A stretch of DNA of 64,000 nt from an uncultured Saprospiraceae bacterium. Its GTDB lineage: Bacteria > Bacteroidota > Bacteroidia > Chitinophagales > Saprospiraceae. The translations under genes and the position numbers were made by a program. The stretch is from contig CALLFA010000057.1 in NCBI GenBank assembly GCA_937997635.1, forward strand, positions 33,878-97,877, read 5' to 3'. Below are positions 45,980-54,125 of this stretch, in pieces (positions within the stretch are counted from its first letter, which is position 1; the number at the start of each line of letters is the position of its first letter). Below the pieces are notes generated by a model. It was not told the origin of the DNA, ran no database searches, and saw only the letters and a list, made by a program, of their open reading frames with translations.

Positions 45980-47764
45980 GTGAAAAATCTTCGCATACTA
46001 AACAAATACATTTTTCGATACAAATGGCGCTTGCTATTTGGTATGGTCTGCGTCACGTGTTCTAATTTTTTTAAAGCAAGACTACCAGCGGAAATTGGAA
46101 AAGCACTGGATTTTGTCCTAGAACAAGTCGAAATTTTTAAAGGGCAGTCTGGCAGTGAAGATATGTTTACCGAAAAACTCGGTTCTCACCTTTGGGAATT
46201 TGGCCTTACGGTTCTTGTTTATGCGTTGATCATGGGTGTGTTCATGTACTTCATGAGACAGACGATCATTTACAATTCCAGATTAATAGAATATGATTTA
46301 AGGAAAGACATCTACGATCAGTACCAAAGATTGGACATCAGCTTTTTCAAAAAGCACAACACTGGTGATTTGATGTCGCGCATAGCTGAAGATGTGACTA
46401 AAGTGCGGATGTATCTAGGTCCAGCCCTGTTGTATGGCATCAATCTAGTGTCTCTCTTTGCAATGGTTATTTATGCCATGATCACAACCAATCCTACATT
46501 ATCACTCTACACTTTACTGCCTTTACCTTTTCTCTCCATTTCAATTTATTTGGTAAGTAGTATCATTAATAAGAAGAGTGAGGCTATACAAATCCAGCTG
46601 GCTACATTAACCAGTTTTGCTCAAGAATCATTTTCTGGGATTCAAATTCTCAAATCTTATGTGAAGGAAAACTCTTTTGGGAAAGCCTTTTCTGACGAAA
46701 GTGAATCATTTAAACAAAAATCACTCGAACTCGCGAAAGTCAACGCCATGTTCTTTCCATTAATGATCCTACTCATTTCAACAAGTACCTTATTGACTGT
46801 ATTGATGGGTGGAATCCAGGTCATTAAAGGACAAGCAACCGCAGGAGAAATAGCTCAATTCATCATCTATGTAAATATGTTGACTTGGCCTGTGACAGCA
46901 ATTGGTTGGATAGCAAGTATCATTCAAACTGCAGAAGCCTCCCAAAAACGAATCAACGAATTTTTAAAGGAGAAAACAAAAATAGCAAGTCCACAAGATC
47001 CTATTGAATATTTATCTGGTGACATCGAGTTTGATCATGTATCGTTTACATATCCAAACAGTGGCATTAAAGCACTGAATGACATCAGTTTCACATTAAA
47101 GGAAGGCGAAAAAATGATTGTGATAGGTAGAACAGCTTCAGGCAAATCCACTGTCGCAGATTTGATGTTGAGATTGTACGATCCAGAAACTGGCTTCATC
47201 AGTATTGGTGGACAAAACATAAAGGAGTTGGACCTTAACCATTTGAGACATGCTATTGGCTATGTCCCGCAAGACGTTTTTCTATTCTCAGATAGTGTCA
47301 GCAATAACATCCGATTTGCTGATCACAATTCTGACAACGATAAGGTATTTGAATTTGCTGAACATGCTTCTGTCAAAAAGGATATATTAAACTTACCAGA
47401 ACAATTCGACACAAATGTAGGTGAACGTGGCGTGTCTCTCTCAGGAGGACAAAAGCAACGGATTTCTATCGCGCGAGCATTGATCAAAGATCCACAAATC
47501 GTCATCCTAGACGACTGTCTCAGTGCAGTAGATACAGCTACAGAGCAGCACATATTGAACTATTTCAAAGCAGCATTAAAGGATAAATCAGCCATTTTAA
47601 TCACGCATCGCATTTTTACCACACTAGATGTCGATAAAGTACTGGTACTAGAAGATGGCCAAATCTTAGAATTTGGTAGCCCTAAAGAATTAATGAAAAG
47701 CAAAGGATTTTATTATCAGATGGTAACAGATGAGCTTGAAGAAAATCAAGTAAAAAACGCTTAA
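45980..47764 (+). CDS. ABC exporter half-transporter (membrane plus ATPase)
   Basis: A 594-residue fused half-transporter starting at GTG 45980. Six membrane helices (about 15-315) form the ABC exporter domain. The ATPase domain has Walker A GRTASGKST, signature SLSGGQKQR and Walker B IVILDDCLSAVD, with a final switch His in LITHRI. The catalytic Glu after Walker B is replaced by Asp (DD instead of DE). That change is typical of the weak site of heterodimeric exporters such as MdlA-type proteins, but no second half lies next to it. Likely a lipid or drug exporter. Confidence 0.85.
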   Translation: MKNLRILNKYIFRYKWRLLFGMVCVTCSNFFKARLPAEIGKALDFVLEQVEIFKGQSGSEDMFTEKLGSHLWEFGLTVLVYALIMGVFMYFMRQTIIYNSRLIEYDLRKDIYDQYQRLDISFFKKHNTGDLMSRIAEDVTKVRMYLGPALLYGINLVSLFAMVIYAMITTNPTLSLYTLLPLPFLSISIYLVSSIINKKSEAIQIQLATLTSFAQESFSGIQILKSYVKENSFGKAFSDESESFKQKSLELAKVNAMFFPLMILLISTSTLLTVLMGGIQVIKGQATAGEIAQFIIYVNMLTWPVTAIGWIASIIQTAEASQKRINEFLKEKTKIASPQDPIEYLSGDIEFDHVSFTYPNSGIKALNDISFTLKEGEKMIVIGRTASGKSTVADLMLRLYDPETGFISIGGQNIKELDLNHLRHAIGYVPQDVFLFSDSVSNNIRFADHNSDNDKVFEFAEHASVKKDILNLPEQFDTNVGERGVSLSGGQKQRISIARALIKDPQIVILDDCLSAVDTATEQHILNYFKAALKDKSAILITHRIFTTLDVDKVLVLEDGQILEFGSPKELMKSKGFYYQMVTDELEENQVKNA

Positions 47765-47831
47765 TTATTCTAATTCTAGGTTATATTACAATTATATTTT
47801 GTACTTTTTACATAACTAAATAGTAAAGCGC

Positions 47832-48290
47832 GTGGAAAATGATAATTCGGCGAGATTCGAAAGTGTGTATTCTACCAAGTTAAGAGCAGGTAGAAGGCGG
47901 ACCTATTTCTTTGATGTTAGAAAAACGAAAGGTGGAGATTTCTACATTACGTTAACAGAGAGCACCAAGAAATTTAATGGCGACGGTTATGACAGACATA
48001 AGATCTTCTTATATAAAGAGGATTTTAATCGGTTCATGAATTCTTTAAATGATACCGTTAATCATGTTAAAAATGACTTGATGCCTGACTATGACTACGA
48101 ACAATACGAACGTCGTCAGGAAGAATGGGAAGCTAAGATGGCTGAGGAAGCAGCAAACGGTGGTAGTGAAAATGCACCGGCTGAAGAAGCTCCTTCTATG
48201 GAAAGCACTGAATCTGCACCGGCTGAAGAAGCACCAACAGAAACTAAGTCTGAACCTGACGTTAAGTCAGAGGATGATATGGCTTGGTAA
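47832..48290 (+). CDS. DUF3276 PUR-alpha-like nucleic-acid-binding protein
   Basis: A 152-residue protein starting at GTG 47832. Residues about 8-85 form a PUR domain: VYSTKLRAGRRRTYFFDVRK and GDFYITLTESTKKF, then HKIFLYKEDFNRF. This DUF3276 family is characteristic of Bacteroidota and spirochaetes, where a related Pur-alpha protein binds DNA and RNA. The C-terminal 50 residues are an acidic, Ala/Pro-rich tail with two copies of SAPAEEAP, probably disordered. It stands 67 bases after the ABC exporter gene but may have its own promoter. A role in single-stranded DNA or RNA binding is inferred from the fold. Confidence 0.85.
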   Translation: MENDNSARFESVYSTKLRAGRRRTYFFDVRKTKGGDFYITLTESTKKFNGDGYDRHKIFLYKEDFNRFMNSLNDTVNHVKNDLMPDYDYEQYERRQEEWEAKMAEEAANGGSENAPAEEAPSMESTESAPAEEAPTETKSEPDVKSEDDMAW

Positions 48291-48395
48291 GGGAGATCTT
48301 AGCCACATTTCTAGGTATGAACTTACTTTACTTTCAAATTTACTTGATGGTATAATATTGGCATGTGCTGTTTTAAAAAGAGTTATTCGTTTTAA

Positions 48396-48420
48396 GTCCT
48401 TGCAGGCGTCTTGCCTCAAG
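48396..48420 (+). repeat. Dispersed bulged-hairpin repeat, copy 3
   Basis: CTTG, an unpaired C, and AGGC pair perfectly with GCCTCAAG around the loop GTCTT. It differs from copy 1 (7397-7421) at three of 25 bases; the T to C change in the stem turns a G-T wobble into a G-C pair. It lies 106 bases after the DUF3276 gene. Confidence 0.5.
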
Positions 48421-48435
48421 TATCAGACGCATCAA

Positions 48436-49239
48436 TTAACCCATATCCGCTACTTCAATCATTTGATCTTCCACTAGATGCACCAACTCCGTATATCTTT
48501 TTTCTCGTTTGGTTTCTCGGGTCCTTATCAACGGCAAATCTACTTTGATGTGCCTTACAAATTTAGATGGTGCAGATTTTAAAATGTAAATGTCATCTCC
48601 TAGGTATACTGCTTCTGCAATATCATGAGTCACAAAGACGATGGTAGAATGAAACTGATGCCAGATCTTTGACAACAAGTCCTGCATCTGTAATCTGGTT
48701 TTTACGTCCAAAGCACCAAATGGTTCATCCATCAACAATATCTGCGGATTCGCTAATAAGCTTCTACCGATTGCGACACGCTGCAATTGGCCACCTGACA
48801 AAGTCGGATACTGAGCATATTTGTGCTGGTGTCCATCCAGACCAATTAACTGGATCATCTCCATGGCCTTTTCATTACGTTCATTTTTACTCATGCCTTG
48901 ATATTGCAAACCCAAAGCTACATTGTCCAGAACTGACATCCATGGCAAAGATGAGTAACGCTGAAAAACCATACTCACACGTTGTGCTTCATCTAACGGC
49001 TTCCCGTCGATCTTGACAGATCCTTCTGTCGGTTCTTGCAATCCAGCGATATACCTTAGCAGGGTGGATTTGCCACTTCCAGACATCCCGAGTATGACGA
49101 CAAATTGTCCTTGTTCTGGCTTGTCTTCAATCAAAAATTCCAGATCTTTTATGATCCAATTTTGTCCACCATCGTAAGACTGACCAATCCCTCGAAGATC
49201 AATAATGTTGCGTAGTTCTGTGTCAGTAAAATTAGGCAT
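48436..49239 (-). CDS. ABC transporter ATPase, NitT/TauT type
   Basis: A 267-residue ATPase of the nitrate/sulfonate/taurine importer family (SsuB/TauB-like). Walker A is GMSGSGKST, the signature LSGGQLQRVAIGRSL, and Walker B ILLMDEPFGALD, with switch His in VTHDIAEA. All catalytic residues are intact. It is the last gene of the six-gene minus-strand operon and overlaps its permease by eight bases. The family imports oxyanions or organic sulfur/amine compounds, but here the linked binding protein has an unusual cell-wall domain, so the substrate is unclear. Confidence 0.88.
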   Translation of the reverse strand: MPNFTDTELRNIIDLRGIGQSYDGGQNWIIKDLEFLIEDKPEQGQFVVILGMSGSGKSTLLRYIAGLQEPTEGSVKIDGKPLDEAQRVSMVFQRYSSLPWMSVLDNVALGLQYQGMSKNERNEKAMEMIQLIGLDGHQHKYAQYPTLSGGQLQRVAIGRSLLANPQILLMDEPFGALDVKTRLQMQDLLSKIWHQFHSTIVFVTHDIAEAVYLGDDIYILKSAPSKFVRHIKVDLPLIRTRETKREKRYTELVHLVEDQMIEVADMG

Positions 49240-50359
49240 TCAAAGCTCGTTTAGCATTAAAAATCTTTAGCTCACCATAGAGTATAATTAATATTGCTGA
49301 TACAATCACAATTGGCAATATCATCCACCATTTGATCGCTGAAAGATTAACAACAGCTCCTATCAACACCGTCAAAAACAGAAAAGCCAGTATGGTGTAA
49401 ATACCATATTGAGACTCTTTGATTCCAGCAGATACGGTATTAGCTGTTTTAAATGGCATCAGCCTTTTGTCGATATAGACAAACAGTCGATCCTGTATAA
49501 ATCCGATCAATATGATGACGAATAAAATGGCAAAGACTTTTTCAACTTGGCCACCTCTAGCCTTTTGATAAATCAACGCCCCTACTCCATTAGTCTTATT
49601 TAGCAATTCTGCAATTATGATATAGGTCCAGGATATGGCTGTCAAGACACGAATGTCATCCATTACCTTGGACATCACGGCTGGAATATAAACGGTCTTA
49701 ATCGTTTGCCAATTAGTAGCACCCAAAGTGAATACAGTCTTTGTATATACGTCTTGAACTTCTCTGACTCGCTGTGCGACAACCGGTAAGAGGTAAACAA
49801 TGATACCAAAAGCTAAAAAGGCCACTTTCATTTTATCTTCGATACCAAACCACACAATGAATAGTCCTGTGAGTGCAGTAAGTGGCAGGTATCTGAGTGC
49901 ATCTACTTGTTTACTAAACAAGCCTTTAAACAAGGGATAAAGTCCAATAACAAAACCAATAGGGATAGATATTAAAATAGCCCATAAATATCCTTTGATG
50001 TTTAACCATATGGACTGGATTGTGTGGAATACCAATCTATCTTCCGTTAACAATGGTTTGTATGCGTTCAACACCTGTGGAGGAGTCGGTAATAATGGAT
50101 ATGCTTTTTCAAATTCTGTCGCATTCGCTAGTGCTAATGAATCTGCTCGATCGATGGAATCAAGAAAGGCATGGTTTCGTTCATCAAGTGATGAAGGTCT
50201 TGGTCCATCATACAGGTCTGCGATTGGTCTATCTACAGAAAAGTACTCTGCAAATAACCACCATGTAATTAAAAATATAATTAAGCCAATTATACCAAGT
50301 ATCCAACTTTGGGGCTTGGATAATTCGCCTCTGAGTGTGAATAGATCTTTAAAATTCAT
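49232..50359 (-). CDS. ABC transporter permease, NitT/TauT type with extra regions
   Basis: Permease of the same transporter (375 residues). The central part carries the BPD-transport fold and an EAA-like loop around LGATNWQTIKTVYIPAVMSKV, followed by AISWTYIIIAELLNKTNGVG. Ordinary SsuC or TauC proteins have about 260 residues. This one adds an N-terminal membrane helix and a periplasmic segment of roughly 60 residues (about 45-105) containing LDERNHAFLDSIDRADS, plus two extra C-terminal membrane spans (about 318-338 and 342-362). The additions may contact the fused binding protein. Its start lies three bases after the stop of the substrate-binding gene. Confidence 0.82.
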   Translation of the reverse strand: MNFKDLFTLRGELSKPQSWILGIIGLIIFLITWWLFAEYFSVDRPIADLYDGPRPSSLDERNHAFLDSIDRADSLALANATEFEKAYPLLPTPPQVLNAYKPLLTEDRLVFHTIQSIWLNIKGYLWAILISIPIGFVIGLYPLFKGLFSKQVDALRYLPLTALTGLFIVWFGIEDKMKVAFLAFGIIVYLLPVVAQRVREVQDVYTKTVFTLGATNWQTIKTVYIPAVMSKVMDDIRVLTAISWTYIIIAELLNKTNGVGALIYQKARGGQVEKVFAILFVIILIGFIQDRLFVYIDKRLMPFKTANTVSAGIKESQYGIYTILAFLFLTVLIGAVVNLSAIKWWMILPIVIVSAILIILYGELKIFNAKRALNA

Positions 50360-50362
50360 CTA

Positions 50363-51934
50363 TTATTCTGAAACCAATTCAAAATCTGTCCGTCTATTCT
50401 TAGCTCTGCCAGACTCCGAATTATTCGATGCTACAGGTTGATCAGGTCCATTCCCGACAACGATCAATCTATTTCTAGGCATGTTGTGTTCGCTGATCAA
50501 ATAGTCAGCAACTGCCTGAGCACGTCTTCTCGATAAAGCGACATTCAATTCTCTACTACCAGTATTGTCAGTATTTCCTTCAATACGTATTCTTGAATTA
50601 CCAAAAGCTTTTGCAATACCGACAAAATCTCGATCAATGATGTACTTTGCATTTTCATCTAAAGTGGCATTACCTGTGGAAAAGTTAATGGTAACTTCTT
50701 TTGAGGCAAGCGCTTCTTTTGTTTTATCCTCTGCAGATACGGGAGCAAATTCTTTGGCACCTTCCGCTTCATGTTGTCTACCAGTCAACTTTGCATTTTC
50801 TACCAAAGCAGAATATGAGATAAGTCTCCAGTTAGGTGCTCTGCCTTCGATATAGCCTAGATCGTCATAAACATTTACCATTTTACTGTACAGACTATTT
50901 CCAGTGACACCTTTGAATTCTCGATTCAGACCAAAGAAATTCTTGTTATCACCATGTGTCACTAACCTCACGTTGTTAATGGCATCATAAGCATCCTGCT
51001 CAGAAAAGACTTCAAAGTTTTCACCAAGTATCTTGGCTGCTTTTCGTTTGTTTTGATCGTTTGAATTTATCTCCGAAGCGCCTATCATCCACCCTTCATA
51101 CAATTGGCCTAACTTTTCTCTATTCGCTTCTACATATGCTCGCTTTGCAATAAATACATCTGCTATGATATTAGATGCTGACTTAGTACTCTCCAAGACT
51201 CTAGCTCCTGGCACAGCTTCCACACATGCGATATCATCTGGACTCCAGACAACGGCTGCATCTACATTTTGGCTTTTAAATACTTCTGCTGCATCGATGG
51301 CACTTGCTTGAAACACAATGTCCACATCATCACTTGTCAGTCCACCAGCATCCAGCAACCACAGCAAGAAAGATTGTGATGGTGTATATTCTGCAACCGC
51401 TATTTTCTTTCCTTTTAAATCGGATACTTTAGTAATGCCTCTTCTAGCAACGATGGCATCTCCACCTCTAGACCAATCTGCTTGAAACAGCACAACCGGA
51501 TCAAAATCCTTTAGTCCATTTACTTCTGTTGGAAATGCATCGATGGTCGCCCACAATAGGTTGACGTCATCATTTTTAAATGCTTGTCTAGATGCTTCAA
51601 AATCATCCAATACTTTAAAGTCCACTTCAAATCCATAGTCTTTATAGAATCTTGAATTCCGATTCGCTTTGAATCCTTCATTGAAATATTGACCTCCAGC
51701 ATATCCACCCCACGTCACTACACCTATTTTTATCACATCATCATCATTGCCACTTCGCGAAGTTGATTTAGATGTATTTTGAGATGTCTTGGTACCAGAA
51801 GTACCTTCCGCTTGATCAGTTAATGATTTACCGAACGAAGTACCTTGCAATAAATATCTACCTCCAAGAAAGATTATAGCTACTAAAAGAATAGTTATAA
51901 GCAATTTGGAAAATGTTGTCAATCGTTTTGCCAT
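50363..51934 (-). CDS. Membrane-anchored substrate-binding protein fused to OmpA domain
   Basis: A 523-residue two-part protein. One uncleaved-looking membrane helix (about 10-28) and a Ser/Thr-rich linker precede a NitT/TauT-type periplasmic-binding domain (about 68-360). Its landmarks are IGVVTWGGYAGGQYFNEGF, KGKKIAVAEYTPSQSFLLWLL and NVDAAVVWSPDD. The last about 125 residues are an OmpA peptidoglycan-binding domain: IRIEGNTDNTGSRELNVALSRRRAQAVADYL. A binding protein tied to both membrane and cell wall could sense or span the periplasm. It lies 29 bases after the PspA-like gene and directly before its permease. Confidence 0.88.
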   Translation of the reverse strand: MAKRLTTFSKLLITILLVAIIFLGGRYLLQGTSFGKSLTDQAEGTSGTKTSQNTSKSTSRSGNDDDVIKIGVVTWGGYAGGQYFNEGFKANRNSRFYKDYGFEVDFKVLDDFEASRQAFKNDDVNLLWATIDAFPTEVNGLKDFDPVVLFQADWSRGGDAIVARRGITKVSDLKGKKIAVAEYTPSQSFLLWLLDAGGLTSDDVDIVFQASAIDAAEVFKSQNVDAAVVWSPDDIACVEAVPGARVLESTKSASNIIADVFIAKRAYVEANREKLGQLYEGWMIGASEINSNDQNKRKAAKILGENFEVFSEQDAYDAINNVRLVTHGDNKNFFGLNREFKGVTGNSLYSKMVNVYDDLGYIEGRAPNWRLISYSALVENAKLTGRQHEAEGAKEFAPVSAEDKTKEALASKEVTINFSTGNATLDENAKYIIDRDFVGIAKAFGNSRIRIEGNTDNTGSRELNVALSRRRAQAVADYLISEHNMPRNRLIVVGNGPDQPVASNNSESGRAKNRRTDFELVSE

Positions 51935-51963
51935 GATATATTATTTGAATTTAATGTCTGATT

Positions 51964-52986
51964 TTAATCGTCAAAAAAGTTATCGTATTGGTTACCTCTC
52001 CCTACTTTTTCAGGCACTTTTATGGGTGCGTTAAGGTCTAGGACTTCCGTTTCACTCTCTGCTTGCAATAAAAGGGTTTCTTTCTCTTCTCCCAACAGCA
52101 AAGACTCCCCTTCTCGTTCCCATTTTTCTAGCATTTTCATGCCTTCTTCTTCAAAAACGCCATTCTGAAGATCAACAGAGGACATAAAGTTTTCAGATAC
52201 TTCCATAAACCGCTCCATTTCACCGACCTTTTGACTGACATCATCAGCGACCGCTTCCAAGGCTTGATCAAACATCAATCGTTTGTCAGTATCCCCTTTT
52301 ATGATGCTCATTGCTGATTTCATGGCACTATGGCTGGCTCGGATAGCTTTCCGCTCCTGTTCTTTCACTTTTACTTGGTCGGTAACATCCTCTACAAGAA
52401 TCTCACTATTCTCGTACATTTTGGATAGTACGCGATACATCACTTCCATTTTTTTATACAAATCTTCCAGTCGTACGTTTGACTCCTTCAATCGACCAGC
52501 TTTTCGGCTTTTAAGAATCATGACGTTTCGTTTGTCACTTTCTTTTGCTTGACTGGCGGCAGTGAGATTGGAGGCGATTTCTTTTTGATTGTTGATGATC
52601 AGTTCTTTCAACTTGTGCATTTGACCTCTCAACTTGGTGATCTGTTTATTCATCTTTCGAAGATTCGACTTCAGGTCTTCGACATAAGATTTCAGAATAG
52701 CAATTGGATCCATCTGAATGAACAAGCCTGTAATGCCTCGCATGATAGACTTATACATGTACCACACTAGGTTACGCATCTTTGAATCTAGGGCCATAAA
52801 TATGATTGCCCCTAATACAAGCAATGTTACCGCAAGACCAAGTACTGTAGAGGCAAGCGCGATAATGGGAGATAAAAAAGTAGTGATCAAAATACCTGCT
52901 CCAATGACCAAGCCAGCCATCACTATACCACCAGTTACGCCTTCAGGACGTCCCCAAAATGATTTTGATTTTTTAGAATTTGGCAT
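51964..52986 (-). CDS. PspA/ESCRT-III-like membrane protein
   Basis: A 340-residue protein. Two N-terminal hydrophobic helices (about 17-40 and 44-68) are followed by a long helical region (about 90-290) that resembles PspA/IM30: DPIAILKSYVEDLKSNLRKM corresponds to the start of the PspA hairpin, and KQITKLRGQMHKLKELIINN continues it. A C-terminal part is acidic (EEKETLLLQAESETEVLDL) and ends NQYDNFFDD. PspA proteins form ESCRT-III-type assemblies that repair or stabilise membranes; unlike classical PspA this one is membrane-inserted. The PspA link is my reading of pattern, not a database hit. Confidence 0.6.
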   Translation of the reverse strand: MPNSKKSKSFWGRPEGVTGGIVMAGLVIGAGILITTFLSPIIALASTVLGLAVTLLVLGAIIFMALDSKMRNLVWYMYKSIMRGITGLFIQMDPIAILKSYVEDLKSNLRKMNKQITKLRGQMHKLKELIINNQKEIASNLTAASQAKESDKRNVMILKSRKAGRLKESNVRLEDLYKKMEVMYRVLSKMYENSEILVEDVTDQVKVKEQERKAIRASHSAMKSAMSIIKGDTDKRLMFDQALEAVADDVSQKVGEMERFMEVSENFMSSVDLQNGVFEEEGMKMLEKWEREGESLLLGEEKETLLLQAESETEVLDLNAPIKVPEKVGRGNQYDNFFDD

Positions 52987-52991
52987 AAGAA

Positions 52992-53174
52992 TTACCGTTT
53001 CAATTTTTTAACCGCAGAAAATGCTAATAATGCTGCTACACATATAACAACTACAAATATAAGGACTCTTAAGGTTGTATTCACTATACCATCAAACCAA
53101 GATACCATTCGCAAAAATGCGAGGACAATAACTGTTGTGACAAGTCCTATGGATACCGTGTTTCTGGGATCCAT
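52992..53174 (-). CDS. Small membrane protein of the PspA-ABC operon
   Basis: A 60-residue protein made almost entirely of two hydrophobic helices (about 7-25 and 36-53), starting MDPRNTVSIGLVTTVIVLAF and ending in a basic VKKLKR tail. Its start shares one base with the stop of the upstream gene, and its stop is five bases before the PspA-like gene, so it is a genuine operon member and not a chance frame. No family recognised. The layout suggests a subunit or regulator of the neighbouring membrane protein. Confidence 0.7.
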   Translation of the reverse strand: MDPRNTVSIGLVTTVIVLAFLRMVSWFDGIVNTTLRVLIFVVVICVAALLAFSAVKKLKR

Positions 53175-53854
53175 TAAGAGATATACGTATTCATTTTTTC
53201 AATATCTGACTGAATTTGGCCCAAAACGCCGTTATAGGCATTGACAAACCCTTGTTTAGTCGCCTCCATTTTGGCAACAGATTGATTTATTTTAGCTCGA
53301 TCAGCTTCCAGACTTTTTTTATCTGCTTCTATTTCCTTCTGTAGTTGCTCGATCCGCTTTTGCTTATCAGCTATCAACTTCTCCTTTTGTACGAGTCCTT
53401 GCTTGACGTCTTGCACTTGTTTCTGCTTACGATTCTGTAATGCCTGTCCGAATTTAGCTTCTTCTTTCTTTAAAATATTGATGTAGTGTTGAGCAGAATT
53501 AACCAATTTGCTTGGTGTAGCGCCCATTGTCTTGGCCATAGCAAATGCAGATTGATATCTGGTTTTTTCATCCATATCCACAGAAGACAGGTTTTGAAGG
53601 CTCTGTTTAAACTCTAAATAATCAAACCCTTCCAAGTTATTTGCCTCAATGGCCTTCAATAAAACGTCAACAAATTTTGGATCAGCTTTACCACCATCAG
53701 GCTTAGGCATTGCTGCTTTGTTCTGCACAGGCGGTTGTTTTTGAACTCTACCTTTGTTCGCTTTTTCTACTTTAGGGCTCTCTTTTGACTCCACCTCACT
53801 GGATTCATCTGGTACTATAAAGAGAGATTTTAGTTTCTTCAACATAAGGCTCAA
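53174..53854 (-). CDS. Coiled-coil protein of the PspA-ABC operon
   Basis: A 226-residue cytosolic protein, first gene of the operon. Residues 1-65 are charged and Pro/Lys-rich, probably disordered. A helical domain follows (about 65-130) with PKFVDVLLKAIEANNLEGFDYLEFKQSL. A long heptad coiled coil (about 130-200) is read as KEKLIADKQKRIEQLQKEIEADKK, and the protein ends with SDIEKMNTYIS. The layout recalls proteins that pair with PspA-like partners, but I recognise no named family. Its start has no clear promoter nearby; the 271-base gap to the divergent arginine deiminase gene should hold it. Confidence 0.65.
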   Translation of the reverse strand: MSLMLKKLKSLFIVPDESSEVESKESPKVEKANKGRVQKQPPVQNKAAMPKPDGGKADPKFVDVLLKAIEANNLEGFDYLEFKQSLQNLSSVDMDEKTRYQSAFAMAKTMGATPSKLVNSAQHYINILKKEEAKFGQALQNRKQKQVQDVKQGLVQKEKLIADKQKRIEQLQKEIEADKKSLEADRAKINQSVAKMEATKQGFVNAYNGVLGQIQSDIEKMNTYIS

Positions 53855-54067
53855 TTCTATTTTATCGTAATATACTGATAATCAACACTTAATAAAAGTC
53901 AGACCTTGAACAAGCTGACCAACATAAGAGGCACGAAAATAACGAATAAAATGCACTATTCTATACAATTTAGCGACCTCTAGTTTTAAGACAAATTCGT
54001 GATAGAGCAATATGAGTTCTCTTCATGTTTAACGAATGAATAAGCACTGTTCAATCGTCCTATCTTG

Positions 54068-54098
54068 TTTGGCTGACTATATGCTACTCCTATATTTA
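54068..54098 (+). promoter_or_regulatory. Promoter of the arginine deiminase operon
   Basis: TTTG (54068-54071), exactly 19 bases, then TATATTTA (54091-54098), which misses the TAnnTTTG consensus only at the last base. The start codon lies 27 bases further on. Confidence 0.6.
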
Positions 54099-54125
54099 TT
54101 TATCTTGCCTTCAAAACAGTAATTT

